DNA of 13,950 bases, from assembly GCA_016793585.1 (NCBI GenBank), contig JAEUJR010000312.1, positions 1-13,950 of the forward strand. Direction: 5' to 3'. The stretch is from Archangium sp. GTDB taxonomy: Bacteria; Myxococcota; Myxococcia; Myxococcales; Myxococcaceae. Every line of letters begins with the position of its first letter. The stretch's first letter is position 1. Below, in pieces: positions 1-11,064 of this stretch. Position numbers and translations under genes: made by a program. Under the pieces are notes generated by a model. It saw nothing but the letters and a program-made list of their open reading frames with translations, ran no database searches and had not been told where the DNA came from.

Positions 1-555
1 CTGCTCGAGGTAGTCGATGGCCGCGTCTTCGAGGTTGTAGCCGTTCAGATCCTTGCCGATGACCTGGACGATCTGATCCTTGAAGGCCTCGCGCTCCTTG
101 TAGAGGTCTTCGAAGTTGAGCCGCTTGCCGAGGGTCTTGAGCGCCTCGGAGAACTTGGCCTCGAAGAGCTCCTGCAGGGTGCGCTCTTCACTGGCGCGCG
201 CGCAGCCGACCGACTGGGCGACCTTGAGCACGTCTTCGACGGTCTTGTTCACGCGCACGAAGAAGCTGACCTTGATGTCGGCGCGAATGTTGTCGGCGCA
301 GATCAGACCTTCCTTTCCGCGGCGATCGATCTCGATGGTCTTCAGCGAGATGTCCATCACCTCGGCGCGGTTGATGATCGGCAGCACCACCGAGCCGGTG
401 AAGGCGACCTTGGGCTCCTTGCCCATGGTGTTGACGATGAGCACCTGGCCCTGGCTCACCTGCCGGTAGAAGCGGCTGATGATCACGCCGATGAACAACA
501 CGAGCACGAAGCCGGCGACGACGACGCCGCCAACGATCCACGCAGTCTCTGACAT
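1..555 (-). CDS. Flotillin family protein (YqiK-like), N-terminal part, cut by window edge
   Basis: 185 codons are open from the ATG at 555 to the left edge without a stop, so the C-terminal half lies outside. Residues 7-27 form one strongly hydrophobic segment (membrane anchor). Residues about 30-185 read as an SPFH/flotillin domain: QGQVLIVNTMG, VVLPIINRAEVMDIS, IEIDRRGKEGL, NIRADIKVSFFVRV, then a helical stretch ending in NGYNLEDAAIDYLEQ. Flotillins are membrane scaffolds that form oligomers in ordered lipid domains and usually end in a Glu-Ala-rich coiled coil, which is not visible here. The start is supported by GGGGAGG eight bases upstream. The preceding gene on the same strand, 166 bases away, encodes a YqiJ-like OB-fold membrane protein. 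That is the same order as E. coli yqiJ-yqiK, so the two are probably a functional pair. The family call is confident; the specific role in this organism is unknown. Confidence 0.9.
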   Translation of the reverse strand, partial: MSETAWIVGGVVVAGFVLVLFIGVIISRFYRQVSQGQVLIVNTMGKEPKVAFTGSVVLPIINRAEVMDISLKTIEIDRRGKEGLICADNIRADIKVSFFVRVNKTVEDVLKVAQSVGCARASEERTLQELFEAKFSEALKTLGKRLNFEDLYKEREAFKDQIVQVIGKDLNGYNLEDAAIDYLEQ

Positions 556-563
556 GTTCCCAT

Positions 564-570
564 CCTCCCC
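564..570 (-). promoter_or_regulatory. Ribosome binding site of the flotillin gene
   Basis: GGGGAGG on the minus strand lies eight bases before the ATG at 555. It fixes the start of a gene whose end lies outside the window. A second ATG overlapping the site is out of frame. Confidence 0.75.
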
Positions 571-653
571 AGGAAAAGCTGGGCGACTCTATGACGCGCC
601 TTGCTCCGGTTGCTGGAGTTTCGGCGCTGGTTGCGTAAGCACACGGCCGCGCT

Positions 654-688
654 GATCAACCATTTCCCTCGACGGCAAGCCGTTGATC
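654..688. repeat. Inverted repeat between yqiJ-like and flotillin genes
   Basis: GATCAAC at 654-660 pairs with GTTGATC at 682-688. The 21-base loop itself contains part of a smaller hairpin (ACGGC at 672-676 with GCCGT at 679-683), which competes with the outer stem. No T-run follows on either strand, so this is not a standard intrinsic terminator. It could attenuate or process the message between the two genes, or be an operator. The rest of the 166-base gap (556-721) shows only the flotillin ribosome binding site. Confidence 0.35.
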
Positions 689-721
689 GGTCGTTTTGCC
701 GTTTATCACCGGCGACAGGCT

Positions 722-1570
722 TCAGCTGCCGCGGGTGCGCATGCGCGAGGAGATCACCTGGCCGATGCGCGCGGGGTCGTTGAGCATCTCGACCTCTTGC
801 GGTTCGAGCCAGTCGATGGGCTCGATCTCCCAGGTCTCGGTGGCGTCGTCGAAGCCGATGATCAACGCCTTGTCGCCCTTCTTGAGCTGGTTCGCCTTCT
901 CGCAGGCGACGTGGAGGTTGAGCCCCGCGCCGCCGTCGCTCACCGTGGCCGTGCCGAACTTTCCGTCGACGCGGCCCGAGGTGATCTCACAGACCTTGCC
1001 GATGAAGTCGTTGCGGCGCTGCGGCCGTTCGGAGGTGAACGCCTTCACGAGCGGGCGAATGGCGATCGAGCTGGCGATCATCGCGAGGAACATCGACGCC
1101 ACCAGCACGCCAGACCTCGCGGCCAGGCCCGCGTCCGCGCCGAGCCACGACGAGCCGAACATCGTGAAGACCCACGAGAAGAAGACGAGGAAGCTGCCCG
1201 AGATCGTCGAGGGCACCTTGCCGAAGCCCAGCACCGACAAGATGCCGTCACCCGCAGGAGGGGCGTCGGCACTCTTGAGGGTCTCGGCCGCCGCCTTCGC
1301 ACCACCAGTCACTGCGTCGCCCGCCGACTTCACGCCACCGACCACCGCATCGCCTGCCGCCTTCACGCCCCCCGCAACCGCTTCGCCCGCGCCCTTCACC
1401 GCGCCGGTGAGCGCATCGCCAGCCGCCTTCGCGCCCCCTTCGAGCGCGCCGTCACCGTCGAACGCCACCACGCCGAGCAGCACGAACACCCAGTACAGAA
1501 ACGCGATGCCGAGCAACACGGTGAAGGGCACCGCGGGGAACGTGAGCAGCGTGCGAAGGAAGCCTTCCAT
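722..1570 (-). CDS. YqiJ-family OB-fold membrane protein with an 11-residue repeat insertion
   Basis: 282 aa from the ATG at 1570; a GTG directly before it (1573) would add one residue. GGGGG lies six bases before the ATG, which favours the ATG. Segments in order: membrane segment at about 13-36; a Gly/Ala-rich region at 45-99 made of five 11-residue repeats; membrane segments at about 121-141 and 152-172; a soluble OB-fold/NfeD-like domain at about 180-260 (DFIGKVCEITSG, KFGTATVSDGG, LKKGDKALIIGFD). The C-terminal domain and the FGKVPS approach to the second membrane segment resemble E. coli YqiJ (about 209 aa). The extra length here is largely the repeat. YqiJ/NfeD proteins accompany flotillins, and a flotillin gene follows, so a joint role in membrane-domain organisation is likely. 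The repeat is not a feature I know from the family. No terminator separates this gene from the flotillin gene. Confidence 0.85.
   Translation of the reverse strand: MEGFLRTLLTFPAVPFTVLLGIAFLYWVFVLLGVVAFDGDGALEGGAKAAGDALTGAVKGAGEAVAGGVKAAGDAVVGGVKSAGDAVTGGAKAAAETLKSADAPPAGDGILSVLGFGKVPSTISGSFLVFFSWVFTMFGSSWLGADAGLAARSGVLVASMFLAMIASSIAIRPLVKAFTSERPQRRNDFIGKVCEITSGRVDGKFGTATVSDGGAGLNLHVACEKANQLKKGDKALIIGFDDATETWEIEPIDWLEPQEVEMLNDPARIGQVISSRMRTRGS
1274..1438 (-). repeat. Five tandem 33-base repeats encoding 11-residue units
   Basis: Five consecutive in-frame units encode GGAKAAGDALT, GAVKGAGEAVA, GGVKAAGDAVV, GGVKSAGDAVT and GGAKAAAETLK. Lys is fixed at position 4, Asp or Glu at position 8 (position 8 is Glu in units 2 and 5), and small residues fill most of the rest. 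The units use different synonymous codons, so the protein pattern looks maintained by selection and is not a recent DNA slippage product. The i/i+4 Lys-acid pairing and 11-residue period suit an amphipathic 11/3 helix, as in synuclein or LEA proteins. Confidence 0.85.
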
Positions 1571-1666
1571 CACGAGCCCCCGGTTCGAGTCGGCGCCACG
1601 GCTGGAAGTCGACCACGAGTCTTCGTCACCCGACAGGACAAACGCGTGCTGGGCCTGGGCATTGCC

Positions 1667-2218
1667 TCACGCGTCGAGGCGGCGGACCGCGACGTCGACG
1701 TCGGCGCCTTCGCGGCGAACCGTCACCGACCAGGGCCTGCAGCACACGGGGCAGTCTTCGACGTATTGCGCGCCGTCGGCCTCTTCCATCGCGACCGTCA
1801 CCATCACCGGCTCGTTGCACGACGGGCACGAGAACGCGTGATCGAGCGAGAGGCTGCCGGGCCGAGAAAGGAACGAGTCAGGCCAGCGTGGGAGCAACGG
1901 CTCCTGCGCCACCATCTGCCCCCACGTGTCGATCACACAGCTCTTCAGCGAGTCGACGTCGAGGCCGTCGAAGTCGTCCGAGACGGAACACAGTCGTTCG
2001 AGCGCACGCGCGAGCAGCCGCCGCGCGCCACCGCCACGCCCGTTCTCGTGCTGCTGCAGCGCCGCCGTCCACAACACGAAGACCTGCAGCACCCGCTTCT
2101 CGTCGGAGCGGCAGACCCGCCACCCCTCTTCGAAGCGTTCATGCGCTTCATGAAAACGCCTGGCCTCGAAGAGCCTTCGACCACCTTCGACGCTCAGCTG
2201 GAATCCGGGGCTCGCCAC
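1667..2218 (-). CDS. DUF309 domain fused to a CPXCG-type zinc ribbon
   Basis: 183 aa from a GTG at 2218. Residues about 11-78 match DUF309, with the signature FHEAHERFEEGWR followed by a helical stretch (VLWTAALQQHENG). Residues about 128-183 match the small CPXCG Cys-rich family: FSCPSC, then YVEDCPVCCRPW, giving CxxC plus CxxC(C) ligands for a likely zinc ribbon. Both families are uncharacterised or poorly characterised, and each is normally a separate small protein. The start is uncertain. The frame stays open to 2395, but that stretch crosses a terminator hairpin and overlaps the end of the upstream gene, and its composition is Arg-rich and unlike a conserved domain. The GTG at 2218 is the first usual start after the terminator and sits just before the domain, but it has no clear ribosome binding site. 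Function unknown; no close operon partner beyond the membrane gene 94 bases downstream. Confidence 0.75.
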   Translation of the reverse strand: MASPGFQLSVEGGRRLFEARRFHEAHERFEEGWRVCRSDEKRVLQVFVLWTAALQQHENGRGGGARRLLARALERLCSVSDDFDGLDVDSLKSCVIDTWGQMVAQEPLLPRWPDSFLSRPGSLSLDHAFSCPSCNEPVMVTVAMEEADGAQYVEDCPVCCRPWSVTVRREGADVDVAVRRLDA

Positions 2219-2257
2219 GGTCAGGTCATGTTGACGCAGCTCGAGACGGCCAACACG

Positions 2258-2285
2258 AAAAACGAAAGGGCCGATGCTCGCCCTT
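2258..2285 (-). terminator. Intrinsic terminator after the BKACE gene
   Basis: On the minus strand AAGGGC (2285-2280) pairs with GCCCTT (2271-2266) across an eight-base loop, followed by TTCGTTTTT. It begins three bases after the stop codon of the BKACE gene. This closes the guaB1-BKACE transcription unit and separates it from the DUF309 gene. Confidence 0.8.
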
Positions 2286-2288
2286 CGA

Positions 2289-3164
2289 TCAGGCCTTGGC
2301 GCGCAGGCCGAGAATGACGCGGGCCTCTGCAGGGCTGGCGACCGTGCGCCCAGCGTTCCGCGCCGTCTTCGTGAGCGCTTCGATGAGCGGCCCATTGCTC
2401 GAGGCCTTGCTGCCGTCGGGCAGATAGAAGGTGTCTTCGAGGCCCGTGCGCAGGTCGCCGCCGAGCTCGGCGCAGCGCTGGTGCAGGGCCCACACTTCCT
2501 GCCGGCCTATGCCGATGACCTGCCAGTGCGTGCCCGGCAGCATCTCTTCGAGCAACAGCGGCAGCCAGCCCGGCTTGTTCGGCATGCCCGACTCGACGCC
2601 CATCACCAGCGAGACGTGCGGCGGGTTCGACACCATGCCGCGCTTCGCGAACATCACCACGCTGCGCAGAATGCCGGTGTCGAAGCACTCGCACTCGGGG
2701 ACGATGCCGTTGGCCTTCATCACCTTCTCGAACGCTTCGATCTTCTCGACGGGGTTGTCGAACAGCATCGGCGGCCAGGCCCAGTCGTTGTTCGAGCGCA
2801 GCTTCAGATAGTTGAGCGAGCCCGCGTTGAGCGCCGCCATCTCGGGCTTCACCGCCTCGAGGCACGAGACCGGCCCGCTGATGTCGGGGCCGACGACGCC
2901 GGTCGAGAGGTTGATGATCAGCTCGGGGCACTCGGCGCGAATCGCGTCACAGACCTTCTTCGCGTCGGCCGCGTCCCAGCTCGGGAGCCGACCCATCCCC
3001 GGCTCCTGCTGGCGCACGTGCACGTGCACGATCGAGGCGCCAGCGTCACGCGCACGCCGCGCCTCCTGCGCCATCTGCTCCGGAGTGACGGGCACACCAT
3101 GCTGCGCAGGGTCGGTGAGCACGCCAGTCAACGCGCAGGTGATCACTGCCTTGTCGTTCGCCAT
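2289..3164 (-). CDS. BKACE family (DUF849) beta-keto acid cleavage enzyme
   Basis: 291 aa from the ATG at 3164; a GTG at 3173 would add three residues and neither has a good ribosome binding site. The whole length fits the BKACE family, TIM-barrel enzymes that condense a beta-keto acid with acetyl-CoA to give a CoA ester and acetoacetate; Kce of lysine fermentation is the founding member. Visible zinc ligands: HVHVR (His47, His49) and Glu243 in RTGLEDT. INLSTG (Ser87) and Arg239/Asp244 align with other Kce active-site residues. Kce has TGAE near its N-terminus, with a catalytic Glu; here it reads TGVL, so that Glu is absent. The natural substrate is therefore probably not 3-keto-5-aminohexanoate. 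The gene lies 44 bases downstream of guaB1 on the same strand, with a terminator right after it. Confidence 0.88.
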   Translation of the reverse strand: MANDKAVITCALTGVLTDPAQHGVPVTPEQMAQEARRARDAGASIVHVHVRQQEPGMGRLPSWDAADAKKVCDAIRAECPELIINLSTGVVGPDISGPVSCLEAVKPEMAALNAGSLNYLKLRSNNDWAWPPMLFDNPVEKIEAFEKVMKANGIVPECECFDTGILRSVVMFAKRGMVSNPPHVSLVMGVESGMPNKPGWLPLLLEEMLPGTHWQVIGIGRQEVWALHQRCAELGGDLRTGLEDTFYLPDGSKASSNGPLIEALTKTARNAGRTVASPAEARVILGLRAKA

Positions 3165-3208
3165 GGCGCGCACGATGGCGACTGTTGATTCTCAAGTCAA
3201 CGAGCGGT

Positions 3209-6006
<2,798 letters not shown>

Positions 6007-6018
6007 CCCTGGAGACCC

Positions 6019-6789
<771 letters not shown>

Positions 6790-6790
6790 G

Positions 6791-8268
<1,478 letters not shown>

Positions 8269-8272
<4 letters not shown>

Positions 8273-8286
8273 GGGGTTGCCCCTCC
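8269..8286 (-). promoter_or_regulatory. ATGA stop-start overlap with ribosome binding site inside a small hairpin
   Basis: Minus strand reads GGAGGGGCAACCCCATGA. The kinase TGA and regulator ATG share bases at 8269-8272. GGAGGGG at 8286-8280 is a strong ribosome binding site, and its GGGG can pair with CCCC (8276-8273) across a CAA loop. A ribosome finishing the kinase gene would open this stem, so regulator translation may depend on kinase translation. Confidence 0.6.
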
Positions 8287-9822
8287 AGGCTGAACAGGAA
8301 TCATGACGGTGAACGTGGTGCCCGAGCCGACCGACGACTCGACGATGAAGTGGCCGCCGTGGTCTTCGACGATGCGGTAGGCGATCGCGAGCCCCAGGCC
8401 GGTGCCTTCACCTGGTGGCTTGGTGGTGAAGTGCGGCTCGAAGATGCGCGAGAGGTGCTCTTCGGGAATGCCGCAGCCCGTGTCGGTCACCTTGAAGAAG
8501 CAGTGCGCGTCGACGAGCCCAGTCTCGATGGTGATGGTGCCTTCACCCTGCGGCAGGGCCTGCATGCCGTTCTGCAGCAGGTTGAGCGCCACCTGGCCCA
8601 GCTGCGCCGGGTCTCCGTAGACGGCGGGCAACCCCGACGTGAGCTTCATGTCGAGCACCAGCCGCGGGTACTTCTTGGCCTGGGCGCGGAAGAGCACGAC
8701 CGTGTCTTCGACACACTTCGAGAGATCGAACGAGCGGCGGTCTTCGACCTTCGAGCGTCGGCTGAACTTCAGCAGGCTCTCGACGATGCGCTTGCACCGC
8801 AGGGCGCTCTCTTCGATCAGCTGCAGCGACTCCATGTCCGACGGGGTGCGAGAGCCGTCACGCTGCATCAGCTGCGAGAACGCCAGAATGCCGCCGAGCG
8901 GGTTGTTGATCTCGTGCGCGACGCCGCCGGCGAGGTTGCCGATCGCGATCATCTTCTCGCTCTCGACCATGCGCTTGGTGAGGTTGCGCTCGTCGGTGAC
9001 GTCCCGGTAGCTGCACACCGCCACCGGCTCGTCCTCCATCGGGAACAGCTGGCCGACGTAGATACGGCCCTCGCGCTGCATCTCGACCGTCGCGGGCTCG
9101 GTGAGGTTCATGCCGATCGGGCAGTTGGTGCACGGCGTGTCGCGCCCGAAGAGAAACTGGTGGCACTTCGGCTTCTCGCCGATGGCGACGATCTCGCGGC
9201 CGGCCAGCTGGGCCGCCGCCCGGTTGCCACGGCGAATCGTCAGATCGCTCAGCTGTACCACGAGCAGCGGGTGATCGATCGTGTCGAAGGTGAGCTCCCA
9301 GTCGCGCTTGGCCTTCGAGAGCATGACGGTGCGCTGGGCCACCCGCTCCTCGAGGTCGGCGTTGAGAATGCGCAGCTCCTGGTTCTGGTTCTGCGTGAGC
9401 CGAAACAGGCGCTCGTTCTCGGCGAACAGGGCGTGCTGCTCGAACGCGCTCTTCACCGTCAGCACGAGCTGCGCGTCGTTCCACGGCTTCGAGATGAAGC
9501 GAAAGACCTCGGAGCGGTTGATCGCCTCTTCGATCGCCTGCTGATCGGCCTGGCCCGTCAGCATGATGCGCTGCGTTCGGGGCGACAGCTCTTTGACGCG
9601 CGCGAGAAACTCGACGCCGTTCAAACCAGGCATGCGGAAGTCGCTCAGCACGACCTCGGGCTGGAACTGCTCGAACATCGCCAGCGCCGCTTCGGCGTCA
9701 GGCGCGGTCTCGACATGCCAGTCGCCCCGCCGCAACACGCGCTTGAGCGAGCGAAGAATGTTCTCCTCGTCGTCGACGAGCAGCAGTCGACCCGGCCGGC
9801 CAGGCATCGATTCGGGCGTCAT
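8269..9822 (-). CDS. Sensor histidine kinase with N-terminal receiver and Cys-containing PAS domain
   Basis: 517 aa from the ATG at 9822. Order: receiver (about 12-125; Asp17-18, phospho-site Asp61 in LSDFRMP, Lys112 in FISKPW); coiled-coil linker (130-172); PAS domain (about 174-279) with Cys220, Cys231 and Cys234 in the pattern C-x10-C-x2-CP; HisKA with the H-box [13 protein letters not shown] (phosphorylated His303); ATP-binding domain with N-box around Asn414, DTGCGIP at 447-453 and GEGTGLGLA at 471-479. No membrane segment, so it senses in the cytoplasm or receives phosphate from another kinase. The same frame has an ATG at 9849 (nine more residues), but a sigma-54 promoter would start RNA near 9844, inside that extension. 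The 9822 ATG has GGAG twelve bases upstream, rather far. It is coupled to the NtrC-type regulator downstream, its likely partner. Confidence 0.92.
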
Positions 9823-9854
9823 GGCGATAGCGGGCTCCACGCGGGTCATCCGTC

Positions 9855-9871
9855 AGCAAGCGGACTGCCAA
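9855..9871 (-). promoter_or_regulatory. Sigma-54 (-24/-12) promoter of the kinase-regulator operon
   Basis: Minus strand TTGGCAGTCCGCTTGCT. GG and GC are separated by exactly ten bases, as sigma-54 requires, and the match to the consensus TTGGCACG-N4-TTGCW fails at only two positions (GT for CG). The predicted RNA start is near 9844. It stands directly in front of an operon that encodes a sigma-54 activator. Confidence 0.75.
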
Positions 9872-9931
9872 CCCATGAGTCACAGCAACCCCATGAACTT
9901 TCAGGGGGTGTACGACAGTCTGCGGCAGTCG

Positions 9932-9943
9932 GCCGAGGTCGGC
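9932..9943. promoter_or_regulatory. Dyad GCCGA-GG-TCGGC, candidate enhancer site
   Basis: A perfect 5-base inverted repeat with a 2-base centre, flanked by AGTC (9927-9930) and GACT (9947-9950), which extend the symmetry imperfectly. It lies about 88-99 bases upstream of the predicted sigma-54 RNA start, within the usual range for activator binding. It could equally be an RNA hairpin behind the upstream gene. Confidence 0.35.
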
Positions 9944-9964
9944 AATGACTCGGGCCTGTGTTTT

Positions 9965-9980
9965 GGGTCGGTTTCGACCC
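9965..9980. promoter_or_regulatory. Dyad GGGTCG-N4-CGACCC, candidate enhancer site or weak terminator
   Basis: A perfect 6-base inverted repeat with a 4-base centre, 13 bases after the stop of the diguanylate cyclase gene and about 121-136 bases upstream of the sigma-54 start. On the minus strand it is followed by AAAACAC, not a T-run, so it is a poor intrinsic terminator. Its arms differ from those of the dyad at 9932-9943, so the two need not bind the same protein. Confidence 0.4.
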
Positions 9981-9993
9981 CGGCTGGCCGAGG

Positions 9994-10929
9994 TTACCCG
10001 CGGGCGACGTAGAGCGAAGACTGGAAGAGGCTGATCTTGTTTCGGCCCTCGCGCTTCGATCGATACAGGGCGTCGTCGGCGGTCTTGAGCAGCTGCTCGG
10101 CCGTGGTGACACCGCGACCCGGGAACCCAGACACGCCAAAGCTGCCCGTGACCCGGATGGCTCCGTCGACTCCGGAGCGGGTCGCCTTGAGCGACTGACT
10201 CATGCGCTCGGCGACGGTGAGGGCGCCGGCGAGGTGCGTCTTGGGCAGCACCACCGCGAACTCTTCGCCGCCGTAGCGGGCGATGAAGTCGGTCTCGCGC
10301 ACCGCGCCCTTGAGCGCCTTCGCGACCGCCTTGAGCACCTCGTCACCGATCTGGTGGCCGTGCGTGTCGTTCACGGCCTTGAAGTGATCGATGTCCATCA
10401 GAATGAGGGCCATCGGGTCGTCGTAGCGCTGCGCCCGGCGGAACTCTTCGCGCAGGCGCTCCTGGAACGCACGGTGGTTGGCCACCTGGGTGAGGCCGTC
10501 GGTCGTCGAGAGCGCGAGCAGCTCGTCGCGCTGATCGAGCAGCACCGCGAGGCGCGAGGCGAGCTCGAAGCGGCGCTCCAGACGCGCATGCAGCTCGTCG
10601 ACCGAGATCGACTCGGGCACCACGTCGTCGGCGCCCAGCTTCAGCGCCTCGACGGCCTTCTGTGCCGGGGCGTCGGTGGTGAGCACGAGCACGGGCAACG
10701 GCCGCTCGTCACCGCGCAGGTGCTGCAGCACCGAAAGCCCGCTCTCTCCCGACAGCTCGAGCTCGACGATGGCGGCCGAGAACACCGTGTCCATCGTGAG
10801 CTGAATCGCCTCGATGGCGGTGCTCGCGTGCGCGCAGACGAAGCCCCGCTCGGTCAACGCATGACGGCGGGCCTGTGCCGACGGCGTGTCGCGGTCGACC
10901 ACCAGCACCGTTCTGGGCGCTTCGTCCAT
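9994..10929 (-). CDS. Diguanylate cyclase (GGDEF) with degenerate receiver domain
   Basis: 311 aa from the ATG at 10929; an in-frame ATG at 10950 would add seven residues, but GGGGGGA directly abuts it, too close to work as its binding site. Residues 7-120 fold like a receiver: TVLVVDRD at the first strand, Thr84-Thr85, and ADDVVPES. The phospho-acceptor position reads Glu56 (IVELELSGESG) where Asp is expected, and the conserved Lys is Glu106. GGDEF domain at about 138-303: LTQVANHRAF, DIDHFKAVND, RYGGEEFAVVLP with GGEEF at 220-224, and ADDALYRSKREGRN. The inhibitory I-site RxxD (Arg211-Asp214) sits five residues before GGEEF. It should make cyclic di-GMP from two GTP, with product inhibition, but not be controlled by normal phosphorylation. 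It is 144 bases upstream of the kinase operon, which has its own promoter. Confidence 0.92.
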   Translation of the reverse strand: MDEAPRTVLVVDRDTPSAQARRHALTERGFVCAHASTAIEAIQLTMDTVFSAAIVELELSGESGLSVLQHLRGDERPLPVLVLTTDAPAQKAVEALKLGADDVVPESISVDELHARLERRFELASRLAVLLDQRDELLALSTTDGLTQVANHRAFQERLREEFRRAQRYDDPMALILMDIDHFKAVNDTHGHQIGDEVLKAVAKALKGAVRETDFIARYGGEEFAVVLPKTHLAGALTVAERMSQSLKATRSGVDGAIRVTGSFGVSGFPGRGVTTAEQLLKTADDALYRSKREGRNKISLFQSSLYVARG

Positions 10930-11064
10930 GGGCCCGGCGCTCTTAGCCATTCCCCCCGGTGAGAACAGCCCCCTGTGGCCATTTTGAGCGGCCTGAAAAC
11001 CTGCAGGCGCGATGAAAGACCTCTGCGGTGGACCAGCCGGCCCCCTCGCGGGTAAAGCGCGGCC
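10930..11064. other. Divergent intergenic region, no clear promoter seen
   Basis: This stretch separates the leftward diguanylate cyclase gene from the rightward glycosyltransferase gene and must hold both promoters. It contains the palindrome CCTGCAGG and a GGCC-N9-GGCC pair, but no convincing -35/-10 set, no GG-N10-GC sigma-54 signature and no strong ribosome binding site before 11065. Confidence 0.4.

Noticed and set aside
1274..1438. 33-base tandem repeats considered as a CRISPR-like array
   Set aside because: There are no spacers, the units are contiguous and in frame, and they differ in sequence; they encode protein repeats.
683..2317. Long plus-strand open frame of 544 codons over the YqiJ-like and DUF309 genes
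   Set aside because: It is the antisense of two genes with recognisable domains, is rich in Arg, His and Ala with no domain, and reflects the low stop frequency of high-GC DNA.
2219..2395. Upstream extension of the DUF309 gene to the ATG at 2395
   Set aside because: It would cross the terminator hairpin and overlap the end of the BKACE gene, and the added residues are Arg-rich with no similarity to the domain.
3172..3200. TTGACT plus a weak -10 (CATCGT) at 17-base spacing ahead of the BKACE gene
   Set aside because: The -10 matches poorly, and RNA would start almost at the start codon; cotranscription with guaB1 explains expression.
9150..9175. TGGCAC inside the kinase gene, resembling half of a sigma-54 promoter
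   Set aside because: It lies on the plus strand within coding sequence, has no correctly spaced GC element and no gene to drive.
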